Assembly (NCBI GenBank): GCA_947648215.1
Contig: CANSMW010000004.1
Location: 56,380-120,379 of the forward strand
Source: an uncultured Clostridium sp.
Lineage (GTDB): Bacteria; Bacillota; Clostridia; TANB77; CAG-508
Length of the DNA stretch: 64,000 nucleotides
Direction of reading: 5' to 3'
The notes beneath the pieces were generated by a model. That model did not search any database and was not told the origin of the DNA. It saw nothing but the letters and a program-made list of their open reading frames with translations. Position numbers and translations under genes: made by a program. Every line of letters starts with the position of its first letter. Within the stretch, counting starts at the first letter, position 1. Of the stretch, positions 19,446 to 27,540 are shown one piece after another.

Positions 19446-20564
19446 TTAAAATTCTAGTATGTCACGTGGATTTAGGTAGTTGTCGTTTCTAATAATTTCA
19501 AAATGTAAATGTGGTCCTGTGGATTTTCCGGTTGAACCGACCTCGGCAATTTCTTGTCCTTGTGAAATAACGTCTCCTTCTTTTACATACAGCTTGCTAC
19601 AATGGGCATATAGTGTGCTTACATCGTTATTGGTAATTTTAATATGATACCCATAGTCTCCATATGTACTAGATACACTTACGGTTCCTTCCATAGAGGC
19701 TTTTATGACAGTGCCTGTGTTTGCTGCAATATCAATTCCACTATGATTTTTACTAACAATTGGATTTGCTACGTCCCTTGCTCCAAATTCTGATGAGACA
19801 ATTCCTTCTACGGGTTTTATAAAAGAAAAATTTGTCTTTACATATTCTTTGTCCGTCATTGGTGGTAATTCTTCGCTTGCTACTTTGTTTCCCTCTAATG
19901 CTCCCTCTTCTAGTTCTGCTCCTCCTATGCCATCTGTTGTTTCATCTTGCTCTATGGTTCCATTTTTCCCTGCTAGTGCTCCTATTCTAATTCCATTTTC
20001 TTGGTTTTCTTCTTTACGGTTCCCACTTTCTTTGCCTATCTGTTCATTACTCTTTGTCTCTTCGCTTGTGTTTTCTTTGGCTATATTTTCTTTACTTTCG
20101 TCTTTTCCCCCTATATTTTCTTTATCTATATCCTTTCCTTCTTCATTGTTTTCTTCATGTGCTTCTCCTTCTTGGTTTGGAGCTTCGGTTGTATTGTTAA
20201 CCTGCTCTTCTTTATTTTCTTCCTTACTTGGAGTAAGACCTTTTATTTGTTCTGAGAAAAACTGACTGGTTTGTTCATATAGGCTTGCTATATCAATATC
20301 ATACGAAAGAATCTGTTTTGTTTTTTCTAATACATCTTCCGAAAAAATATAGTTACTATTTTGAATTAAATAGAAAATAAAGTAAATAACCAAACAAATG
20401 GCAATTTGTAAAAACATTTTCTTAAATAAGTAAAAATTTTTCTCTTCTTTTTCTTCCCTACGATATATACTTGCCTTTCTACTATATGGGCTTTCCTCTC
20501 GTCTTCTTCTATAAATTTCTTCTGCTCTTCTGATTCTTTCTTCATGGGACAATGCTCTTTCCAA
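19446..20564 (-). CDS. spoIVFA: SpoIVFA-like membrane protein with M23 peptidase domain
   Basis: Probable regulator/tether of SpoIVFB. The N-terminus is strongly basic (EERIRRAEEIYRRRREESP), then comes one transmembrane helix (IAICLVIYFIFYLI), a long low-complexity Glu/Asn/Lys linker of about 140 residues, and a C-terminal LytM/M23 domain. The zinc ligands are present: HSGIDIA and GPHLHFEI, so the domain may be active, unlike many SpoIVFA proteins. I favour the TTG at 20564, seven bases after AGGGGTG; an ATG at 20630 in the same frame is the alternative. The function assigned rests mainly on its position upstream of spoIVFB. Confidence 0.75.
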   Translation of the reverse strand: MERALSHEERIRRAEEIYRRRREESPYSRKASIYRREEKEEKNFYLFKKMFLQIAICLVIYFIFYLIQNSNYIFSEDVLEKTKQILSYDIDIASLYEQTSQFFSEQIKGLTPSKEENKEEQVNNTTEAPNQEGEAHEENNEEGKDIDKENIGGKDESKENIAKENTSEETKSNEQIGKESGNRKEENQENGIRIGALAGKNGTIEQDETTDGIGGAELEEGALEGNKVASEELPPMTDKEYVKTNFSFIKPVEGIVSSEFGARDVANPIVSKNHSGIDIAANTGTVIKASMEGTVSVSSTYGDYGYHIKITNNDVSTLYAHCSKLYVKEGDVISQGQEIAEVGSTGKSTGPHLHFEIIRNDNYLNPRDILEF

Positions 20565-20667
20565 TAAAAAAACACCCCTATTCTTAACATATTTTGTAAT
20601 ATATATGTTAATTAGACGTGTTTTATTCATAATGATTTTAATACTTTTTCTTCATTTACCTGTAACA

Positions 20668-21012
20668 TCATCCTAGCAAATTCACAGCAATTCCTAATAT
20701 TCCTACTACTGCACAAAAAATACTAATGGTTCTTATTCGATTATATTTTATGATTAACTTTTTATTAGTCATTTCTAATTGTTTTGGTTTTTCTAAATTG
20801 GAAATATATTGGCTTACTACTTCTTCTGCCTCTCTTAGAATGTATTCTTTATTTTCTCTTGCTCCTTTGGCTCCTACTTTTACATTTTCCTTTTTCTTTT
20901 CTTTATTTTGTGGTAATTTTATATTCGGCTTTAAGATAACAATTGCCTCTTCTACCATATTAGATGGTATCTCTTTTAATACAACTATGTTTTGCATACT
21001 CTTAATATTCAT
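20668..21012 (-). CDS. hypothetical small membrane protein
   Basis: A 114-aa protein with a charged N-terminal two-thirds (many Lys and Glu) and one C-terminal hydrophobic helix (about residues 93-113). It opens MNIKSMQNIVVLKEIPSNMV. I do not recognise it. It lies between yyaC and the spoIVFA-like gene on the same strand; a sporulation role is only suggested by the neighbours. Confidence 0.55.
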   Translation of the reverse strand: MNIKSMQNIVVLKEIPSNMVEEAIVILKPNIKLPQNKEKKKENVKVGAKGARENKEYILREAEEVVSQYISNLEKPKQLEMTNKKLIIKYNRIRTISIFCAVVGILGIAVNLLG

Positions 21013-21155
21013 ATGTACCTCCTATAATCTTTGGATTTCTTTATATAAATTTTTTCCAAATTTTATCGGTTTATACATATCTTTATCATTCTCTTAAGTT
21101 ACAATTACGTTTTTTGTTTTCATCTATATAAAAAATTTTTTATTTTTACATTTCA

Positions 21156-21702
21156 TTAACGATATTTCATGGCATCATAAATACCGAGTTGCTGTAATAT
21201 CCGCTAGTTTCATCACACTTCCTAATGGTATACTTTGTAATCCCGAAAAATTATATTTGGGAATTTTATAGTCTTTTCCTACTACTCCTTTTATGCTAAT
21301 ATCCCCTACATATAGCATCTTCTTTCCGGTTCCTTTTCCACATTGCATTTTGGAATTGGATACAAAAATATTTCCAATTCGGTGGTCGGAACCTAAGGCC
21401 GAATCGACTGCAATAATACAAGGCGTAGAAAATTTGCGATAAATTTCTTGTACTGTTTTTTCTAAATTCATCGCCGAAATTGGCTCTTCCAGAGTACCAT
21501 ATACATAGATATTGTGATACATGTTGGTAAATGCACCTTTTAGTTTTTCTCCAACCAATGGGCCATAGGTATCACCAATAATTTTATCACTACCCACACA
21601 TAAAAAGATATAATCTGAAAATGGTACTTCCATTTTTAGATTGTATAGTGCCTCACTAAAGTCATTAACAAAATGATTATATTTTTCATTTTCTGAAAGC
21701 AT
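21156..21702 (-). CDS. yyaC: YyaC-like sporulation protein, needs +1 shift at a CGG near the C-terminus
   Basis: Member of the YyaC family, related to germination protease GPR. Conserved elements are CVGSDKIIGDTYGPLVGEKL near residue 28 and AVDSALGS near 85. The start is the ATG at 21702 behind AAGGTGG; the longer frame to 21792 would overlap the preceding gene. At codon 173 the frame meets CGG (21184-21186). Read as Arg, the protein ends two codons later. With the +1 step it ends Gly-Ile-Tyr-Asp-Ala-Met-Lys-Tyr-Arg at 21156, which continues the helix in the way I expect for this family. Plain frame reading hides the problem because both versions end quickly. Confidence 0.8.
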
Positions 21703-21754
21703 CAAACTTACCACCTTTTGTTTTTTCTTTATTTTTATGCAAAAGGCTTTTGTC

Positions 21755-22004
21755 CTATTCCTCTTTATTCGGTGCAATAATAATTCGAACATCCTCGTTT
21801 TTACGATACTTTTTAATAATATCTTCTGAAAACCCTGCCACTTCGCTTGTCATTACAATGGTATCTCGTCTTTTTCCGTACTAAATCACGAATGGTTTCA
21901 TCTGTTTTTTCTAAATCTTCTAATTCCCATACATCAAACCCCATATGTTGAAAAAAGCGAAAACTCTTATGGTCGTCTTTTGCTTTTAACCATGAAATAC
22001 TCAT
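21755..22004 (-). CDS. small protein resembling V-type ATPase subunit F, needs +1 shift at CGG
   Basis: An 82-aa protein after restoration. It starts MSISWLKAKDDHKSFRFFQH and at residue 42 (IRDLV) meets CGG at 21876-21878. Skipping the C gives Gly-Lys-Arg-Arg-Asp-Thr-Ile-Val-Met and an ending of IIAPNKEE. The alternating hydrophobic pattern (DTIVMTSEVAGF, RIIIAP) recalls the Rossmann-like fold of V-ATPase subunit F, but the likeness is weak and no other V-ATPase gene is near. It sits directly before yyaC with a 52-bp gap, so a sporulation link is possible. Unshifted, the frame gives an unrelated basic tail. Confidence 0.65.
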
Positions 22005-22010
22005 ATTAAA

Positions 22011-22041
22011 ACCACCCCAATGTTAGGGTGGCTGTTTTTTT
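22011..22041. terminator. hairpin with T tract
   Basis: CCACCC and GGGTGG enclose an eight-base loop and are followed on the + strand by CTG and a run of eight Ts. It lies just upstream of the 82-aa gene start, which is the wrong side for that gene's own terminator, so its role is unclear. Confidence 0.4.
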
Positions 22042-22084
22042 TAATTTTATGCAAAATTTGTTAATTTACATGAATATGTGCTAC

Positions 22085-22224
22085 AAGAACCCTCCGTCTC
22101 GCTAACGCGAGACACCTCCCTTAGGTAAAGGAGGCTTTTTTATGGTTAAGCTACGTAGCTAAGCTCACAATTAAAGGCCCCTTTAGTTAAGGGGGCTGTC
22201 GCCAACAGGCGACTGGGGGTTCTT
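22085..22224. mobile_element. MITE-like element with terminal inverted repeats (copy 2)
   Basis: A 140-bp element begins AAGAACCCTCCGTC and ends with GACTGGGGGTTCTT. Each end carries internal hairpins (GTCTCGC-TAAC-GCGAGAC; GTCGCC-AACA-GGCGAC) and a CCCTTAGGTAAAGG- or CCCTTTAGTTAAGGG-type palindrome, as in the element at 4968-5174. Its right end touches the true stop codon of topB: the TAA lies at 22223-22225, so the element contributes to the stop. Confidence 0.65.
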
Positions 22225-24218
22225 ACATATTTACAATTAGTCTCTGGAATTTGGATTTGATATAATTTTCTAATTTTCCGCATGAATTCACTCGGTGGTA
22301 TTTCTTTTTTGGCTACCATATCAAGCCCTTTTTCCCAACTTGCGGTTAGTTTTGGGTTTAGTAAATCTTTCATAGAGGTAGCTACGACGTCATAGATAAT
22401 TTCTCCATAGTTGGTTGGCGTAATAATTTGAGTTTTTGGGTTAATTTCTAGGTATTTGATTTTTTCTAGTTTTTTAATGATTTCAGCTCTTGTCGCACTC
22501 GTTCCAATTCCTGCTCCTTTTATTTGTTCTCTTAATTCTTCGTCTTCAATGAGTTTTCCCGCATTTTCCATGGCTAAAATAATAGACCCTGAATTATATC
22601 TTGTTGGTGGCGAGGTTTCTGCGTCTTTTGTTGTGTAATTTGCCACCGAAATAATCTGTCCTTTTTTTAGGGTATTTAAGATGTTTAGATTTGTTTCTGG
22701 CTCTCGGGCAGACACAAGGCCTGCCCCTACAGTGTTTTCTTGTTCATTGGCAGACTTTAACCCTTCCTCTACGTTTTTTTCTTTTTGGTTTTCCACATTT
22801 TTGGGTTTTAGAATTTCTAAATAACCCTGTTTTACACATACTTTTCCACTTGTGTTAAAAACTTCGTTTTCTACCATAATGGTAACAGAAATTTTGTTAA
22901 ATTCTGCTGGTGGATAAAAAATGCTTAAAAAGCGTTTTACAATCACTTTATAGATTTGTTTTTGTAAGTCTGGTAGTTTATCGTAATTTTCATAGCCTTG
23001 TCCTGTTGGAATAATAGCATAATGGTCGGTAATTTTACTATCATTGACATACTTGGTTTTTACTAAACTGGTAGAATATTTTTCTTCAATCATTTTTTTC
23101 ATATAGCCTTGTATTTCTTCATCATGAAAACCTTTAGCAATCCCATTTAAGTTTTTGGAAATTTCTTTGGCAACTGCTGTGGATAACACTCTTGCATCGG
23201 TTCTTGGGTAGGTTACTAGCTTTTTTTCATATAAGTTTTGTATGATTTCTAGTGTTTCGTCTGGTTTAATTTTAAAACGTTTGGTGCATTCGTTTTGCAG
23301 TTCCGCTAGGTTAAATAATAAAGGTGCATTTTCTTTTTGTTTGGATTTCTTCACTTCGGTTACTTTTGCTTCTTTTCCTGCTAATGACAAAATAAATTCT
23401 TTTGCTGTTTCTTCTTTTTTAAAACCAGTTTCATTATATAGTTTGGGAGATTGATATAGTTTCGAATTTTCGGTTACTTTCCATTCCGCCTGAAAAGAAT
23501 TTTGCTCTTCTCCAAATTCTCCCACTATTTTGTAATACTTTGTTTTTACAAAATTTCGGATTTCTCGCTCACGTTCTACAATCATACCTAATACACAAGT
23601 CATAACACGTCCTACCGAAATAGAAGCTCTTTCTAAATTTGCCTCTTTTGCCACTCTTCTTCCTTGTGTAATGGATAATAGTCTTGAAAAATTAATTCCA
23701 ATTAGATAATCTTCTTTGGCACGTAAATAGGCCGAATCGGATAGACTATCGTATTCGGATAAATCCTTAGCCTCTTTAATTCCTCTTATAATTTCTTCTT
23801 CGGTTTGGGAGTCAATCCAAACACGTTTCATCTTCGCTTTTGGGTTTGGTTTTGCCATCATAAATACCAATCTTTGAATGTATTCTCCTTCACGCCCAGA
23901 GTCACCTGCATTATAAATTTCTTCTACATCTTCTCTTTTTAGTAGGCTTTCTACAATATCAAATTGTTTCTTCACGGCTGGTATGATTTCGTATTTCCAT
24001 TCGTTTGGTATAAATGGTAAAGTATCTAATCTCCACTGTTTTAGTTTTTCGTCGTATTTTTCTGGATAGCTCATAGTAACTAAATGACCTACACACCAAG
24101 TAATAATCCATTCTTCGGATTCTAAATACCCATTTTTTCGAACTGCATTGGTTTTTAGGGCTTTGGCAAATTCCATTGCAACCGATGGCTTTTCGGTTAT
24201 TAATAATTTTTTTGACAT
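22223..24218 (-). CDS. topB: DNA topoisomerase III (type IA), with CGG +1 shift near the C-terminus
   Basis: Type IA topoisomerase. Toprim domain: residues 1-140, with EKPSVA near the start and the acidic motif GDSGREGEYI near residue 105. The active-site tyrosine is in LVTYPRTDARVLS near 315. After SEFM (residue 646) the frame meets CGG at 22278-22280. Read as Arg, the protein runs on into the MITE-like repeat and ends as an odd tail at 22146. With the +1 step it reads Gly-Lys-Leu-Glu-Asn-Tyr-Ile and stops at 22223, a normal end for this family. An in-frame palindromic insertion near residue 500 (VGAGLVSAREPE) is unusual. The restored product is 664 aa. Confidence 0.88.
22704..22731. repeat. 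short palindrome inserted in frame in topB
   Basis: GGGCAGACACAAGGCCTGCCC with a CCTAC tail. The same GGGCAGACACAAGG core occurs as a hairpin at 53348. In topB it encodes the low-similarity peptide GAGLVSAR, inside a hydrophilic insertion between conserved blocks. Confidence 0.7.
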
Positions 24219-24221
24219 ATC

Positions 24222-25004
24222 TTAACATCCTTTTTTTATTCGTTTTTCAATATAGGTATTGGCTATGTTTATGATTGTTTGCATTTGCTCTTTTGTGTCT
24301 TCACAAATGCAAATCGGCTCCATGGTTCTTTCTATGTAATGATTTTGCTTGATGATTTTTAATCCTGTTATAAAATTGTAGTCAAAAATGAAGGAAATAA
24401 TATTAATGTAGCTATCAATGTCACTGGTAAATTCATCTCTGTTTGCTTGCTCATATGTTTTAAATTTTTCCATAATTTTAGGGCTAATGGTTTGTTTTGC
24501 CATTTCCTTGTAATCATATAACACATTTTTACATAGTTCAATATCTTGTGCAAACCTTGCAAATATATCGGTTTTATCCGCATCACGTACAATTTTGGCT
24601 TGCAATAATTCTTCCTCGTTTAGTCCTTCTTCTATTTTGAATTTGTTATGATTTTTAATTGCTTTATAAATAATGTCATCATATTGGGTATCCCCAGTAA
24701 ATTTTCGAATTTCTCCTTCTTCAAATAGAATTTTTACTCCTAAATCCGCATGGTCAACACTATCGATATCACGAAATGTATCATATATTCGTACTTGTTC
24801 AAATCTTCCAATATCATGAAGTAAGCTAATTAGCTGTGCAAGTAAAGTTTGCTCTTCGTTTAAGTGTAAATCTTCGGCTATCTTTTTTGCTACCTCTACG
24901 GTTCGATAGGTATGCTTTATTTTTATTTCGATTTTTCCATTGGTAATATCATATGGTTTTACATAGTCACGAAATGCCCTTTGGGCGTGTTTTATATCAA
25001 TCAT
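24222..25004 (-). CDS. HD-domain phosphohydrolase
   Basis: Metal-dependent phosphohydrolase of the HD superfamily. The H..HD signature is visible: KIKHTYRTVEVAKKIAED (about residue 33) and LLHDIGRFEQVRI (about 57-70), with a later VRDADKTDIFARF near 140 supplying another metal ligand. The start is the ATG at 25004 behind AAAGGAAGATACGAAAC rather than the ATG at 25043. The substrate cannot be told from sequence; nucleotides are usual. It overlaps no gene and ends 3 bp before topB begins, so the two are probably cotranscribed. Confidence 0.8.
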   Translation of the reverse strand: MIDIKHAQRAFRDYVKPYDITNGKIEIKIKHTYRTVEVAKKIAEDLHLNEEQTLLAQLISLLHDIGRFEQVRIYDTFRDIDSVDHADLGVKILFEEGEIRKFTGDTQYDDIIYKAIKNHNKFKIEEGLNEEELLQAKIVRDADKTDIFARFAQDIELCKNVLYDYKEMAKQTISPKIMEKFKTYEQANRDEFTSDIDSYINIISFIFDYNFITGLKIIKQNHYIERTMEPICICEDTKEQMQTIINIANTYIEKRIKKGC

Positions 25005-25089
25005 GTTTCGTATCTTCCTTTCTTTAACGTCATAAATTTCCACTAAAAATATTATATTTTATAAATTATTTTTTAAACCTTTTTTCTGT

Positions 25090-25437
25090 TTATTTGTCTA
25101 AACTTAGTTTTACCTCTTTTGCAATGGCTCTCTCTACAAATTGATTTAATGAAATATCTTTTATTTTTGATAACAAACTTGCTTCCCTATGAAGTTCTGG
25201 GTCAATTCGTATATTAAAACTACCACTATATTGCTTTTGTGGTTCTACACCGTATCTTGCACAATGTTCAATATAATCATCTATTGCCCCCTCAAAATCT
25301 TGCCTTAATTCTTCAACGGTTGTTCCCTCAAAGGAAATAGAATCGTTAATCCCTTCTATTTCTCCCCAAAAACAATTATCTTCTTCACTAAACTGAATTT
25401 TTGCCCAATAACCTTTATATCTCATCACGTTATTCAT
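25090..25437 (-). CDS. hicB: HicB-family antitoxin
   Basis: Antitoxin of a type II HicAB pair. Residues 1-55 form the partial RNase-H-like HicB fold (MRYKGYWAKIQFSEEDNCFWGEIEGINDSISFEG), and the C-terminal third forms a ribbon-helix-helix DNA-binding domain (FNIRIDPELHREASLLSKI), which normally represses the operon. The start is the ATG at 25437 behind GGAGTGATAAAA; a GTG at 25446 is in frame. It overlaps the end of hicA by 8 bp, the usual compact arrangement with the toxin first. It has no in-frame CGG, unlike the toxin gene. Confidence 0.85.
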   Translation of the reverse strand: MNNVMRYKGYWAKIQFSEEDNCFWGEIEGINDSISFEGTTVEELRQDFEGAIDDYIEHCARYGVEPQKQYSGSFNIRIDPELHREASLLSKIKDISLNQFVERAIAKEVKLSLDK

Positions 25438-25694
25438 TTTTATCACTCCATCTTTCTAAACTTTTTAATAATTTATTAATTTGGTAACTTTTTAGCACAT
25501 TGCTTGGATGCGGCTTATGAAGTTCTGTTGAAATTTTTGCTTCCACATTTCTAAAAATAACTCGTGAACCCGATGTTTTTCCTTTCTGATCTTCCTCGAA
25601 ACCTAAGCCGTATTAGCAATGTTCTTGCCTCTTCATATGTAAAATCTTTTGGCTTTTTCATTAGTCTTTTTAATAGTTTTTCTCTTCTACTCAT
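25430..25694 (-). CDS. hicA: HicA-family mRNA interferase toxin, needs +1 shift at CGG
   Basis: Small double-stranded-RNA-binding-fold toxin. The start is the ATG at 25694 (MSRREKLLKRLMKKPKDFTY). After residue 28 (LLI) the frame meets CGG at 25608-25610. Skipping the C gives Gly-Leu-Gly-Phe-Glu-Glu-Asp-Gln-Lys-Gly, then GSRVIF and a C-terminal tail ending at 25430: 87 aa in all, normal for HicA. The Gly in the LGF segment is typical of the family. The catalytic histidine usually seen in GSHH appears as GSRV, so activity is uncertain. Each half is too short to be called separately, so the gene is easily missed. Confidence 0.8.
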
Positions 25695-25929
25695 ATATTA
25701 TACTCCTTTGCTTGGTTTTTTGCAACTAAAAATCAGTTGCAAATGAAAATATTTTTTTATATGTGCACACTTCCCTCCTTTTACAATTTTTTACCATTTT
25801 TCTTGTTTTGTTTGGAAAAATAATAAGATTTAAATTTTTACTTTTTATTTGCCTACCATAAGTTGCTTTTGAAACTACTGTTATTAAAACACAAATTTTA
25901 TGTAATCGCAAGACTTTTCTTACTTTTTT

Positions 25930-25967
25930 CAAAAATTCGCTTCCATCTTAATTAATGGAAGCGAATT
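25930..25967. terminator. terminator of the LPXTG gene
   Basis: AAATTCGCTTCCAT and ATGGAAGCGAATTT form a near-perfect 14-bp stem just past the stop at 25971, with Ts on the minus strand. The 25695-25929 interval holds no convincing gene. Confidence 0.75.
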
Positions 25968-25970
25968 TCC

Positions 25971-27314
25971 TTATTTGATATCTTGATATTTTTTATATTT
26001 CACATACCCAATTCCTGACAATACGGCTACTACAATAACAACTAATAAAATAGCCTTTTCTCCTGTTTGTGGTAATGTACCTTTTGCTGTTGTAGGGTCA
26101 TTTGGTTTTGAACCATCATTTTTTATATTAATGCTACCTGCTGGATTTTTTGAATTATCATTATTATTATCCGCTGGATTATTGGAAGCACCATTATTGG
26201 TAGTTCCATTACCATTTGAAGCAGAATTGTTATTTTCATTTCCTTGATTATTATTTTGCTTCTGTGTTGTTACTGTGACCGTACAATTTGCTTTTTTATT
26301 ACCATCTTGTGAAACTACTGTAATAATTGTCGAACCAATTTTCTTTGGTGTTACTCTTCCTACATTATCCACTGTTGCCACTGACTCGTCACTTGAACTC
26401 CATGTTACAATTTTATTTGTAGCATTTTCTGGATTGAAGTTCACATTCAAATTTAATGTTTTACCCATTTCTACTGTTGCTGTTTTAGGTAACAAAATAC
26501 TTTCTAAGGCAATATCTGGTTCTAAATTATCTACTAGTATATAAGCATATCTATTTTTTGTTCCATTTTTTCCTGAAAAATAAAGCCACATATAATATAA
26601 TCCGCTATCTGGTACTTTAACTTCTTTTTGTGTATATCCATATCCTCCTCCTGTTGATTCATATCCATTCCAAAAGTCCCATGATTTCCAATTAGATGTC
26701 GGTACTGTTGTTTTTAATATGTTCTCTAATTGCATAAAATTGCCATTTTTCTTCTTAATTTCTTTATATTTATTTATAACATTTTGATCTGTTATCTTTT
26801 CATATTGATAGTACGCCTCACTGTTACCTTTATGGCTCATTAGTACCTTAATATTATTGTCGTCGCTGTTATATAGACTCATTTCTTTTCCATTTGGTAT
26901 GACAGTATAATTTGTTACTCTTAAAAATGGTACTTTTAAATCTACTACATATGGTTCTAAAACAATGTTTCCTGTTGCTTTATCTTTTATGGTAATATAT
27001 CCTGTATCAACCGCATCTACCACTTTTCTTAAAGTGCTATCTGTCGATACAATATCTACTACCACGCTAGAAACAGTTTTTTCTGTGATTAAATACCATT
27101 TTTCTACTTCTAATGTTTTTGTCCTAGTAAATCCAAATTCATAATCGTGTGACATATCCAATGTTAATCCCGTAAAATTAAATTTCATACTTCCATTATT
27201 GGAATATATATTTCTTGTCACGTTGACTTCTGCTGCATACGAATTCGGTACAAAAAACAATAACATACCTGCCAAAAATAACACGATAAATAAAATATAT
27301 TTTACTTTCGACAT
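25971..27314 (-). CDS. LPXTG-anchored surface protein with Big2 domain
   Basis: Sortase substrate of 447 aa. Signal peptide at residues 1-27 (ILFIVLFLAGMLLFFVPNSYAA). The central region of about 260 residues is of unknown fold. A bacterial Ig-like group 2 domain lies at about 270-350 (LPKTATVEMGKTLNLNVNF ... VATVDNVGRVTPKKIGSTI). An Asn/Gly-rich linker follows, then LPQTG, a hydrophobic helix and the basic tail KYKKYQDIK. The start is the ATG behind GGGGGGAAAGA. It is displayed on the cell wall by one of the sortases at 49685 or 63188. No in-frame CGG. Confidence 0.85.
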   Translation of the reverse strand: MSKVKYILFIVLFLAGMLLFFVPNSYAAEVNVTRNIYSNNGSMKFNFTGLTLDMSHDYEFGFTRTKTLEVEKWYLITEKTVSSVVVDIVSTDSTLRKVVDAVDTGYITIKDKATGNIVLEPYVVDLKVPFLRVTNYTVIPNGKEMSLYNSDDNNIKVLMSHKGNSEAYYQYEKITDQNVINKYKEIKKKNGNFMQLENILKTTVPTSNWKSWDFWNGYESTGGGYGYTQKEVKVPDSGLYYMWLYFSGKNGTKNRYAYILVDNLEPDIALESILLPKTATVEMGKTLNLNVNFNPENATNKIVTWSSSDESVATVDNVGRVTPKKIGSTIITVVSQDGNKKANCTVTVTTQKQNNNQGNENNNSASNGNGTTNNGASNNPADNNNDNSKNPAGSINIKNDGSKPNDPTTAKGTLPQTGEKAILLVVIVVAVLSGIGYVKYKKYQDIK

Positions 27315-27503
27315 TCTTTCCCCCCCTTCTTCTTTTGTATTTAATAAAATTTCTTTTTTCCTCATTAGTTTCTCCTCCTATCTTTTTTCGACTTTATTTT
27401 ATCATACCCATATCTTTTGTCAATGTTTTTTATTAATTTATAATATCTTTTTTTTGTTTTAATGAATTCTTATTTTTCTCTTCCTTTTTTGCTCTTTTTG
27501 TTA

Positions 27504-27509
27504 TATAAT
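27504..27509 (+). promoter_or_regulatory. putative -10 element of leuS
   Basis: TATAAT lies 31 bp upstream of the leuS start. A clear -35 box is not evident. No T-box leader is seen between 27366 and 27540. Confidence 0.4.
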
Positions 27510-27540
27510 AACGTAAAATTTTAAAAAAGGATGGATGGTT

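Noticed and set aside
25726..25932. A 68-aa open frame between hicA and the LPXTG gene
   Set aside because: No ribosome site, odd composition, and it overlaps the terminator region.
27366..27540. T-box leader for leuS
   Set aside because: The gap is short, with no T-box sequence or specifier stem visible.
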